Source of the DNA: [Empedobacter] haloabium
GTDB lineage: Bacteria > Pseudomonadota > Gammaproteobacteria > Burkholderiales > Burkholderiaceae_D
Direction of reading: 5' to 3'
Assembly: GCA_008011715.2 (NCBI GenBank)
Contig: CP136508.1
Span: forward strand, 5,394,001 to 5,458,000
DNA: 64,000 nt
Shown here: positions 41,801 to 48,388 of the stretch, one piece after another
Numbering within the stretch: position 1 is the first letter of the stretch
How the letters are laid out: each line of letters begins with the position of its first letter
Notes under the pieces: model-generated
What the model was told of the DNA's origin: nothing
The model's input: only the letters and a program-made list of their open reading frames with translations
Databases searched by the model: none
Translations under genes and position numbers: made by a program

Positions 41801-43307
41801 CTCGGTGCAGGTATTCCGCGAAAAAGGCGACATCACCGTCACGGGCGGCGACAAACCGTTCGCGCTCGGCCTGACGCAGCTGCAAGCGGGCGTCAACGTG
41901 GCGGGCAACACGCTGCGCATGCAGATGGCGCTCGAAGGCACCCGCGCCGGCCAGGTCAAGCTGGCCGCGGCGGCGCAGCTGCGCAACGGCCGCATCCCGA
42001 GCGACAGCCCGCTGAATGCAAGCGGCAGCATCAACATTCCGTCGATTGCCTGGCTGGCGCCGCTGGCCGGCATGGAAGGCCTGGAGCTGGACGGTGCGCT
42101 CAAGGGCGCCCTGGCCGGCAACGGCACCGTTGGCGCGCCGTCCCTGAACGGTGACGTGACGGGCACGAACCTGGTCGTCAACTGGGCCGAACAGGGTGTG
42201 CGCCTGCGCAACGGCCAGTTGCAGGCGGCCATCGCGGGCGACCGCCTGGCCGTGCAGCGCCTGCATTTCGAGGGCCGCACGGGCCGCGCCGACGCCGAGG
42301 GCTGGGCGCGCCTGGCCAATGGCGAGGCCACGATGCAGCTGAAACTCACTGCCGACAAGCTGGAAGCGCTGTCGCGCCCCGACCGCACCCTGGTGCTGAC
42401 GGGCGAGAGCTCGCTGGTGCGCGACGCCAGGCGCTTCCAGCTGAGCGGCAAGTTTCGCGCCGACCGTGGCGACATCGAGCTGCCATCCGAGAACACGCCG
42501 ACGATCAGCGACGACGTCGTCATCCTCGGCCGCAGCAAGCCGACGATCAGGGAGGCGGCCGAATCGATGCCGCTGAACGTCGACCTGGAAGCGGACCTGG
42601 GCGACGACTTCCGCCTGCGCGGCAAGGGGCTGGACGCCTACCTGGCCGGCGCCGTGCACGTGCGCATGGCCGACCGCCGGCCGCCGCGCGTGAATGGCAG
42701 CATCCGCGTGGTCAGCGGCACCTACGCGGCGTATGGCCAGAAGCTGGCGATCGAGCGCGGCGTCATCAACTTCACGGGCGCTTACGACAACCCTGGCCTG
42801 AACATCCTGGCCGTGCGCAAGCGCCCGGAAGGCACGGAAACATCGGAGACCAACGTCGAAGCCGGGGTCGAGGTGCGCGGCACGGCACTGGCGCCGCAGG
42901 CGCGGCTGGTATCCACGCCGAGCGTGCCGGACAGCGAGAAGCTGTCCTGGCTCGTGCTGGGCCACGGCACGCAGGACATGGCCGGCAACGAGATGGGCCT
43001 GCTCAGCACCGCCGCCGGCGCGCTGTTCGGCGGCAAGGGCGGCGGCAGCCTGGCCAACAAGGTGGGCCTGGACGAGCTGGGCGTGGCCCAGGGCAAAGGC
43101 AACGGCAACGCCAAGGGACTGGAAAACACGGTGGTCACGGTGGGCAAGAAGCTGTCCTCACGCGCCTACCTGAGCTTCGAGCAGGGCGCGGGCACGGCCA
43201 CCTCGCTGGTCAAGCTGCGCTACAAGCTCAACCCGCGCATCACGCTGCAGTTGCAGACCGGGACCAACAATGCGCTGGATGTGCTGTACACCTGGGCGTT
43301 TGATTAA
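38889..43307 (+). CDS. tamB: Translocation/assembly module TamB
   Basis: A 1472-residue AsmA-superfamily protein. A basic N-terminus (KPRRWLRR) and single transmembrane helix (TLIGAGVTVVVLGGAVWLL) anchor it in the inner membrane. The remainder is a long series of beta-rich repeats forming a periplasm-spanning groove. The C-terminal DUF490 domain contains VSGTYAAYGQKLAIERGVINFTG, NPGLNILAVRK, LVLGHG and a final YTWAFD. It overlaps tamA by 1 bp (TGATG), so the two are translationally coupled. A family B palindrome follows 24 bp after the stop. Confidence 0.94.
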   Translation: MAGTDNQDTTPETAPAAPKPRRWLRRTLIGAGVTVVVLGGAVWLLGRETTLQQIAQRVAKASGGSVTLTGVTGSLYDHMHIGRLVYKGKGSTITADNIDVDWSPLQFFSSGIEISKLRVANVLVQSTGPSEPLVMPTTLAPPFRITVADAGLTKLVMLDEKGGRNEVSAIHAALFGDKSRWQLKNATALTPIGKLAADATIGAQKPFALEGKASLSEVHYAPGQAPAQLAAAVTGNLGLMTVAVKGTSANANGDGVVTIAPFDKIPLRTADVRAYGVDPSRFQSAWPKATLNMELKAQIGNGQNVSGNLALTNTAEPGPIDQGRLPLRAVTARLGGTLTVATLDTLLIDLGAAGKFTGGGNVRRTGPEGGIETAEFKLHTDRIDLHALHGSAKPTAIAGDITARSTGEKQAFNVNLAERNLRLMAQATLDGAIVDITQARLQAQRGSVNLTGRVSLKDDKPFKLAATVDHFDPSALGALPQADLNAALNAAGKLVPSWNLGADFTIRPSRLFGQPLAGSGKLRADAQHLTDIAATVVLGQNTAQLAGDFGLPSEKLNWKVDAQQPSAVRADLAGAVNASGVATGGYAAPRTSFDAQARGLAMTGAKVRAPESLIRASGQFALAGKNKQPEVTMTGSASKVNPAAFAAEAPTGSINAEFSGSARLAADWRANVDAKLLPASTLQGAPLAGYAKINGNHVHVDNADVDLRLGPNSLQAKGAFGAPRDRLDWKLDAPQLSSLGPGFGGVLRGSGTAGGTMDKPQLSFGLEGNTLRFLTQHQIRALKATGTLGNVEALVADINVTGYSSPSLTLDRARFQSSGTRADHSFVLTAANPDFDAAMRIHGGFAVDTWTGAIETLQNRGRFALNLQAPAPLRIAAPKGRGVMGLAAPEQIALTNAVIRLPDGSVRVENLEKNGTRWKSRGVAAGVPASYLAQLSSAWRNNVKSDLTLGANWAVELAAPVATGAAPALDGSVQVFREKGDITVTGGDKPFALGLTQLQAGVNVAGNTLRMQMALEGTRAGQVKLAAAAQLRNGRIPSDSPLNASGSINIPSIAWLAPLAGMEGLELDGALKGALAGNGTVGAPSLNGDVTGTNLVVNWAEQGVRLRNGQLQAAIAGDRLAVQRLHFEGRTGRADAEGWARLANGEATMQLKLTADKLEALSRPDRTLVLTGESSLVRDARRFQLSGKFRADRGDIELPSENTPTISDDVVILGRSKPTIREAAESMPLNVDLEADLGDDFRLRGKGLDAYLAGAVHVRMADRRPPRVNGSIRVVSGTYAAYGQKLAIERGVINFTGAYDNPGLNILAVRKRPEGTETSETNVEAGVEVRGTALAPQARLVSTPSVPDSEKLSWLVLGHGTQDMAGNEMGLLSTAAGALFGGKGGGSLANKVGLDELGVAQGKGNGNAKGLENTVVTVGKKLSSRAYLSFEQGAGTATSLVKLRYKLNPRITLQLQTGTNNALDVLYTWAFD

Positions 43308-43331
43308 GACTACGCGGCTCGAGAGGCAATG

Positions 43332-43427
43332 GGGTCTGTCCCCGCAGGGGACTGACCCCGAAGTCAGTCTGCAATTCGCTGACTTGGCCGACAAACTTCA
43401 GGGTCAGTCCCCGATGGGGACAGACCC
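43332..43427. repeat. Family B palindrome, copy 2, with nested arms
   Basis: The outer arms GGGTCTGTCCCC (43332-43343) and GGGGACAGACCC (43416-43427) are perfect complements. The inner arms GGGGACTGACCCCGAAGT (43347-43364) and ACTTCAGGGTCAGTCCCC (43395-43412) pair at 17 of 18. A further short stem AGTCAG/CTGACT lies inside. It sits between the convergent 3' ends of tamB and the small proline-rich ORF. Confidence 0.92.
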
Positions 43428-43452
43428 TTGCGTCAGCGGCTCACAGCGGCAA

Positions 43453-43626
43453 TCACTGCAAGCCCACTTCAGGCTTGTGATCCGGCACCGGATCGTCCTG
43501 TTCCAGCGGGCTGTTGGGATGATGCGGGTGGGCCGGCTGGGGGTCGGGCATCGGCTCGTCCACGGGCACCGGCAGGTCCGGCGCCCGGTGCGCCTCGATC
43601 CAGCGGCCGGTCGTCATTGGGTCCAT
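43453..43626 (-). CDS. Small proline-rich protein (57 aa)
   Basis: The ORF reads MDPMTTGRWIEAHRAPDLPVP and continues with repeated PDPQPAHPHHPNSP-like, acidic and proline-rich sequence. A strong ribosome-binding site AGGAGGA sits at correct spacing before the ATG at 43626, which is the main reason for believing the gene is translated. It has no cysteine and no membrane segment, and no known family is recognised. It is divergent from the next plus-strand gene. Confidence 0.55.
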   Translation of the reverse strand: MDPMTTGRWIEAHRAPDLPVPVDEPMPDPQPAHPHHPNSPLEQDDPVPDHKPEVGLQ

Positions 43627-43724
43627 GGTTCCTCCTGTCGTCGAAGATAACAAGTTATCACGTCCCCCGATCGGGCGCCGCAGCGTTACAATTTCACCCC
43701 TTATCCGTTTACACATCCGTCACC

Positions 43725-44249
43725 GTGCAACTGACCACCTTCGCGCTGCTGCTGCTGATTCCGCTGCTGATCTGGCGTATCTATTCCCGCGTCAAGCGCC
43801 TCTTCGTGCGCCAGGAATCGCTGCTGTGGAAGCACGTCCTGGGCGCCACCTTGTTCCCGCTGCTGTTGCTGACATCGGCCATCTCGCTGCTGCCGGACGT
43901 GTTCGCATTGTCGTGCCTCGCCGCCGGCGCGCTGGGCGGCGCATGGCTGGGCGTGTTCGCGCTGAAGAAGACGCGCCTGGAGAACCTGGGCCGGCGCTTC
44001 TTCTTCAAGCCGTACGACCGCTTCGGCATCGTGCTGTGCCTGCTGTTTGCCGCGCGCGTACTGCAGATCGGCGTCGAGATCTATATCGCGCGCCAGTCCG
44101 AGGTGCCGCAGCCGATCTCCCAGGAGATGGTGCTGCACGACCCGCTGTCCGTCGTGCCGTTCGGCCTGCTCATGGCCTACCTGGCCGCCTTCTCGATCGG
44201 CATGTTGCGCTGGCGCCGCGCGCAACCCGCGCTGCCGGAGGTCGAATGA
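43725..44249 (+). CDS. Inner-membrane protein of unknown function (GTG start)
   Basis: A 174-residue integral membrane protein. The GTG at 43725 is selected because hydrophobic coding begins directly after it (MQLTTFALLLLIPLLIWRIYSRVKRLF) and upstream codons look non-coding. Four hydrophobic segments are separated by basic cytosolic loops (RVKRLFVRQESLLWKH, KKTRLENLGRRFFFKPYDR). The topology resembles small CcdC-like membrane proteins, but no diagnostic motif is seen. The downstream gene begins within its stop codon (ATGA). Confidence 0.72.
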   Translation: MQLTTFALLLLIPLLIWRIYSRVKRLFVRQESLLWKHVLGATLFPLLLLTSAISLLPDVFALSCLAAGALGGAWLGVFALKKTRLENLGRRFFFKPYDRFGIVLCLLFAARVLQIGVEIYIARQSEVPQPISQEMVLHDPLSVVPFGLLMAYLAAFSIGMLRWRRAQPALPEVE

Positions 44250-45148
44250 TGTCGCTGCTGCCGCACGAACCGCGCATCGTCGACACGGCCCACCAGCAGG
44301 TGCTGACGGAACGCTGCCTGCTGCCCGAACTGCCGGCGCTGCGCACCCTGTTCCTGCACCTGCGCGGCACCATCGATGCGACGCTGGCGCCGCGCCAGCC
44401 CGTCAAGCTGGGCAAGCCCTACCCGCTCGGCTGCTGTGCCGAGATTTCGCTGGCGCTGCAGCAGGCGCTGCGCGACCTCGATCCCACCCAGTTGCCACCG
44501 GCGGCAGTTGCCGGCCACGCCGCGCTGGCGCGCTTCCAGGCGGCAGGCGGCACGTCGCGCCGCGTCTGGGGTTACCAGCGCGGCCGTGGCATGCGTCATG
44601 CGCTGCTGATCGGCACGCTGCTGATCGACGCGGCGCAGGACAGCAGCGACGCCAGCCTGGCCCCGGTCGCGCTGACACCGTTCGCCCAGGCCGGCCTCAC
44701 GCCGCTGCGCGACCATCGTCATTTCGCGCTGCTGGCCGCGGCCGAATGGCAGGCGCACGTGTATCCGAACCACGTGCTGCCGGCACTGGCGCCGTATGCG
44801 CCGCTGATCGTGCTGGTCCCTGGCGGCAGTGTGCGGCTGGAGGCCGATGTGCACTACATGCTGGCGCTGGCACGACGCGGCGGCTTTGCCTCCAGCGCGG
44901 CGGTGCTGGCGATGCCGGCCATGACGCCGGCGCTGTTCGGCGCGATAGCGAATGTGCTGGCGCAGGCCGGTTTCGAGGTGGCCGCCGATGCGCCGCAGGG
45001 CCGGGCGGCGGCGCTGGACCTGTGCCGGCAGTATCGCGATGCCGGCACCCGGGACGCCGATGCCCGGCACGAGGCGACGTTGACGACGCTGGCGCGGGCC
45101 AATCGCGCGCTGCAGGTGCTGCAGGTCGCGGCCCGTCCGGCCGGCTGA
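44246..45148 (+). CDS. Conserved hypothetical protein (300 aa)
   Basis: A cytosolic protein starting MMSLLPHEPRIVDTAHQQVL. GGAGG sits 5 nt before the ATG at 44246, which overlaps the previous stop, so the two genes are coupled. The N-terminal half has PYPLGCCAEISLALQQALRDL and a VWGYQRGRGMRHALLIGTLLIDAA segment. The C-terminal half is Ala/Leu-rich with a final helix ANRALQVLQVAA. The Gly-Cys-Cys followed by a later RHALL and Asp could form a papain-like Cys-His arrangement, but this is a weak guess. Confidence 0.65.
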   Translation: MMSLLPHEPRIVDTAHQQVLTERCLLPELPALRTLFLHLRGTIDATLAPRQPVKLGKPYPLGCCAEISLALQQALRDLDPTQLPPAAVAGHAALARFQAAGGTSRRVWGYQRGRGMRHALLIGTLLIDAAQDSSDASLAPVALTPFAQAGLTPLRDHRHFALLAAAEWQAHVYPNHVLPALAPYAPLIVLVPGGSVRLEADVHYMLALARRGGFASSAAVLAMPAMTPALFGAIANVLAQAGFEVAADAPQGRAAALDLCRQYRDAGTRDADARHEATLTTLARANRALQVLQVAARPAG

Positions 45149-45155
45149 GCGGCGC

Positions 45156-46097
45156 TTACAACAGCGCGCCCAGCGCCTCGGCCAGGTCCGGGTAACGGAA
45201 CGCGAAACCTTCGTCTTGCAGCCGGCGCGGCACGACGCGCTGGCCCTCCAGCAGCAGGTCGGCCTGCTCGCCCAGCAGCAGGCGCACGGGCCAGCCGGGC
45301 GTCGGCAGCAAGGCGGGTCGGTGCAAGAGCCGCGCCGCCGTCTGTACGAACGCCTGCTGCGTCGTGCATTGCGGTGCCGTGACGTTCCATGCACCCTGCA
45401 CGGGTAACTCGGTACTGCGCCGGGCAAGCCACGCCAGCGCGGCCACCAGGTCGTCGATATGCACCCACGACAGGCTTTGCCGGCCGCTGCCCATCCGCCC
45501 GCCCACGCCCAGGCGCACCGGCAGCAGCATCGGCGGCAGGGCGCCGCCATGCCCCAGCACGAGGCCGAAGCGGGTACAGGCCACCTGCACGCCATATTGC
45601 GCGGCGCGCCCGGCCGCCGCTTCCCACTCCTGGCACAGCTGCGACATGAAGACGGGCTGCGGCGGACTCGCTTCCGTCAGCACGGCGGGGTCATCCTGGC
45701 GCTGCACGCCGTAGTAGCCGATCGCGGAGGCCGACAGCAACAGGCGCGGCTTGCTGGCGGCGCCGGCGATCCACTGCACCACTTGCCCGGTCAGCCCGAC
45801 CCGGCTGGCGCGCAGCACGGCCTTGCGCGCCGGCGTCCAGCGCGGCCCCAGGATGCGCGCACCCGCCAGGTTGACGATGACGTCCACGCGCTCGCCGAGC
45901 GGCAGCGCCGCCATGCTGCCGATGCAGCGCACGGCGTCGCCCAGCAGGCGTCGGGCCCGGGCCGTGTGGCGCGTCAGGGCGATGACGTGCTGGCCGTCGG
46001 CCAGCAGGGCCGCCACCAGCCGGCGGCCGACGAAGCCGGTGGCGCCGGTAACCAGTACGGTCTGACCCGACGCGCCGAACGACAGGGCGGTGTCCAT
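45156..46097 (-). CDS. TIGR01777-type NAD-dependent epimerase/SDR (YfcH-like)
   Basis: A 313-residue extended SDR-fold protein. The nucleotide-binding motif is VLVTGATGFVGRRL, followed by NLAGARILGPRWTPARKAVLRASRV, SASAIGYYG (the YfcH-type active-site region with Tyr), TRFGLVLG, SWVHIDDLVAAL, WNVTAP and a C-terminal DUF1731-like tail (LLLGEQADLLLEGQRVVPRRL, FAFRYPDLAEAL). The biochemical function of this branch is not established. It is the last gene of a minus-strand operon, 4 bp after the DCC-family gene. Confidence 0.88.
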   Translation of the reverse strand: MDTALSFGASGQTVLVTGATGFVGRRLVAALLADGQHVIALTRHTARARRLLGDAVRCIGSMAALPLGERVDVIVNLAGARILGPRWTPARKAVLRASRVGLTGQVVQWIAGAASKPRLLLSASAIGYYGVQRQDDPAVLTEASPPQPVFMSQLCQEWEAAAGRAAQYGVQVACTRFGLVLGHGGALPPMLLPVRLGVGGRMGSGRQSLSWVHIDDLVAALAWLARRSTELPVQGAWNVTAPQCTTQQAFVQTAARLLHRPALLPTPGWPVRLLLGEQADLLLEGQRVVPRRLQDEGFAFRYPDLAEALGALL

Positions 46098-46101
46098 GGC
46101 C

Positions 46102-46533
46102 TTACCCTTTCAGCCAGGGACTGCCGGGACGGCAGACATTGTCATCGCATTGCGGCGCTGGCGCCGGTGACGACAAGCCGAGCAGGCGCGAAATGCGGTA
46201 GCGATGCCGCGCGAACTGCACGTACGCCCACTCCAGCGGCGGGCGCAGCATGCGCACGCGCAGCGGCAGCACCATCCAGCCCAGCCCGACCAGCGCGTAG
46301 GCCGCCTGCATGCTGTCCAGGCCGCGCAGCACGCGGCCGTCGCGTGTGACGGAGTGCAGTTGCGCCTGCAAGGCCGCCATGTCGGCGCCCGGCGGGAATT
46401 CGCTGAAGCCAGGCGCCGCGATATCGATGAAGGCCAGCGCGCCGCGCCGGTCGCGCCCGCGCAGTGCGTTGACCTCGGCACGGCAGAAGGCGCAGGCGCC
46501 GTCGAAATAGATCGTCAATGCGGGTGTGTCCAT
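46102..46533 (-). CDS. DCC family thiol-disulfide oxidoreductase-like protein (DUF393)
   Basis: A 143-residue protein with the DxxCxxC motif in YFDGACAFCRAEV near the N-terminus, followed by a typical DUF393 pattern: FIDIAAPGF, GLDSMQAAYALVGLGWMVLPLR, and a C-terminal CDDNVC pair. The CxxC-like site suggests redox or metal handling; a role in electron transfer is not proven for the family. The ATG at 46533 follows GAGGACCC. It lies between the GbsR/MarR regulator (16 bp upstream) and the SDR gene (4 bp downstream). Confidence 0.85.
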   Translation of the reverse strand: MDTPALTIYFDGACAFCRAEVNALRGRDRRGALAFIDIAAPGFSEFPPGADMAALQAQLHSVTRDGRVLRGLDSMQAAYALVGLGWMVLPLRVRMLRPPLEWAYVQFARHRYRISRLLGLSSPAPAPQCDDNVCRPGSPWLKG

Positions 46534-46549
46534 TTGAGGGTCCTCGTGG

Positions 46550-47068
46550 TTACAGCAGTTTCGCCACCTTGCCACCCATCGACAGCAGGCGTTTCAAGGT
46601 GGCCGGCGGCAGGTGCTTGTAGTCGTCGTAGCTGTCGGTCAGCATCTCGAGGAAATCCAGCACCTGCGCCATGCGCTGGCGCGTCGCATCCTCCATGCCA
46701 TGATCCTGTTCCGCCTCGATGGCGCACTGGCGCAGCACGGTCAAGGTGGGATCGATCTCCCGCCGCTTGCGCTCCTCGACGATGGTGCGGAAGATCTCCC
46801 ACACATCCTGCAGCGCGACGAAGTGGTCGCGCCGGTCGCCCAGCACGTGCGTCACTTTCACCAGCCCCCAGCTCTGCAGCTCCTTCAGGCTGTTGCTGAC
46901 GTTCGAGCGCGCCACGCCAAGGGTATCGACGATGTGCTCCGCATGCAGGGGCGCGTTGGCGAGAAAGAGCAGCGCATGGATCTGCGCCACCGTGCGGTTG
47001 ACGCCCCAGCGGGTGCCCATCTCGCCCCAGTGCAGGATGTATTTCTGTTCGGTCGGGCTCAACGGCAT
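46550..47068 (-). CDS. GbsR/MarR family transcriptional regulator
   Basis: A 172-residue winged-helix regulator. The sequence GEMGTRWGVNRTVAQIHALLFL followed by the recognition region HIVDTLGVARSNVSNSLKELQSWGLVKVTHVLGDRRDHF is the GbsR-like form of the MarR fold. The C-terminal half is helical and dimerisation-like. AAAGGAAATC precedes the ATG. It heads a three-gene operon with the DCC protein and the SDR, and a perfect palindrome lies 11 bp upstream of its start, suggesting autoregulation. Confidence 0.88.
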   Translation of the reverse strand: MPLSPTEQKYILHWGEMGTRWGVNRTVAQIHALLFLANAPLHAEHIVDTLGVARSNVSNSLKELQSWGLVKVTHVLGDRRDHFVALQDVWEIFRTIVEERKRREIDPTLTVLRQCAIEAEQDHGMEDATRQRMAQVLDFLEMLTDSYDDYKHLPPATLKRLLSMGGKVAKLL

Positions 47069-47078
47069 GATTTCCTTT

Positions 47079-47098
47079 ATTTCTGTTTATACAGAAAT
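47079..47098. promoter_or_regulatory. Inverted repeat upstream of the GbsR/MarR operon, candidate operator
   Basis: ATTTCTGT (47079-47086), 4-nt spacer and ACAGAAAT (47091-47098) form a perfect 8-bp inverted repeat in AT-rich sequence just upstream of the regulator start. Size and position fit a MarR-type dimer site overlapping the promoter. The rest of the 47.07-47.42 kb gap holds a possible coding remnant and the promoter of the PEP-CTERM gene. Confidence 0.6.
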
Positions 47099-47135
47099 TA
47101 TAGACCTTGCGAGACGGGAGTCAAGCTTCCAAGTA

Positions 47136-47333
47136 ACCGGGACCCGCGCCGCGCTGCGCGTCACCGAAGCGCAATTGCATGCGGCGGTGCAGAGCGATGG
47201 GCTGACGGTGGCGGCATATCATCTGCCCAGAAAAATGCCTGCTCAACACCCGTTTGCCCCGCGTCATAGCTGGTTCACTATCCGCTATCAGCAAGCCGAG
47301 CCACTAACAATACTGGTTCAGTACGGACGGTAA
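47136..47333 (+). pseudogene. Possible short coding remnant (DUF3606-like)
   Basis: In one frame this stretch reads GTRAALRVTEAQLHAAVQSDG then LTVAAYHLP, which resembles the core of DUF3606 small proteins (a helix, VTxEQLxxAV, then a short loop and helix). It has no proper start, no ribosome-binding site, and the rest of the family pattern is missing. It may be the eroded end of a lost gene or a chance likeness. Confidence 0.25.
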
Positions 47334-47424
47334 CCGCCCCCCTGGCGGCTGCCGGTGCTCGTATGCAGCCGACGCCCACTGGGATGTGCACCGGCTGGCC
47401 AACCACTTGCACGAGGAGTCAGCG

Positions 47425-48309
47425 ATGAAAACAATGCTACGGGGAGCAGTATGCACGGCAGTACTGCTGGTGTGCGCGGCGAGCGCGCGCGCCGATATCA
47501 CGGTCACGGGGAAATATATCCAATTCGGCGTGAATGACGGCGGCTCGCTGATCGACTTCAACACGTTCACGGGCCTGCGCTTCGATCCCACCGGAGGGGG
47601 GCACTGGGATCAGAGCATCGACTTCCTGACGCCAGGGACTCCGTTCGCCTTCTATTCGATTGGCGTCGGCGGCAGCTTCGCCGTCGCCGGCGGTGGCAGC
47701 CCGAACAACCCCTTTACCAGCGTGACAGGGGGCTATACGAACGGCATGGAAAGCTTCACGATCACTTCAGGCGGCCACTACAACGGACTCGACATCTCCC
47801 AGGTCATCACGTTCAGGACGGACTCCAGGGTCATCCACAGCGATGTCCTGCTGACGAACTCCAGCGGCGGCGACCTGAACAACGTCGTCTATGCCGTAGG
47901 CCTCGATCCGGACCAGGATTACAACCGCTACGGTACTTATGACACCTATAACTTCGTGCACAATCAGGGATACAACGCTTCTGTTTTGGCGATTGGACCG
48001 GTGTCTGGGTATTCAGTAACATTGACCAATACGAGCGGGCGGGAGAGCGCGGTGGCTAGTGTGCGAAGAGACTGGAGCATCAATCCGTACACGCTGAGTA
48101 ATGCGGTCGACGATGGCCATGGCGACAACACGATCAACCTGGACTACTGGCTGGGATATATGCCGGCAGGACGGCAGGCTTCGCTGAGTTATGACTACAC
48201 GCTCGCGCCAGTGCCCGAGCCAGCCACGCATTGGATGCTGACGGGAGGCTTGGGCTTACTGGGGTGGACGGTGTGGCGGCGGCGAGCCGGTGCCAGCCGG
48301 CAGGAATGA
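47425..48309 (+). CDS. PEP-CTERM sorted exported protein
   Basis: A 294-residue protein. ACGAGGAGTC precedes the ATG at 47425. A signal peptide (MLRGAVCTAVLLVCAASARA) is followed by a glycine- and aromatic-rich beta-type region and the C-terminal sorting signal: VPEPATHWML, a hydrophobic helix (TGGLGLLGWTVW) and RRR. Such proteins are recognised and cleaved at PEP by EpsH-type exosortase and go to the surface or extracellular matrix. No exosortase gene is in the window. Base composition falls somewhat in the stretch around 47.94-48.07 kb. Confidence 0.88.
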   Translation: MKTMLRGAVCTAVLLVCAASARADITVTGKYIQFGVNDGGSLIDFNTFTGLRFDPTGGGHWDQSIDFLTPGTPFAFYSIGVGGSFAVAGGGSPNNPFTSVTGGYTNGMESFTITSGGHYNGLDISQVITFRTDSRVIHSDVLLTNSSGGDLNNVVYAVGLDPDQDYNRYGTYDTYNFVHNQGYNASVLAIGPVSGYSVTLTNTSGRESAVASVRRDWSINPYTLSNAVDDGHGDNTINLDYWLGYMPAGRQASLSYDYTLAPVPEPATHWMLTGGLGLLGWTVWRRRAGASRQE

Positions 48310-48388
48310 GCGGAGGACTGCATCGGCGCTCCAGTCGGAGCGTCGATGCCGGTCGCCGGCCCTCCGCCGCCAAGGGGCGCGAGCTGGA

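Noticed and set aside
39195..42965. Long minus-strand open frame of about 1256 codons
   Set aside because: It lies antisense inside tamB, its product is low-complexity (rich in Arg, Gln, Gly, Ala) and has no domain; tamB itself has clear family features.
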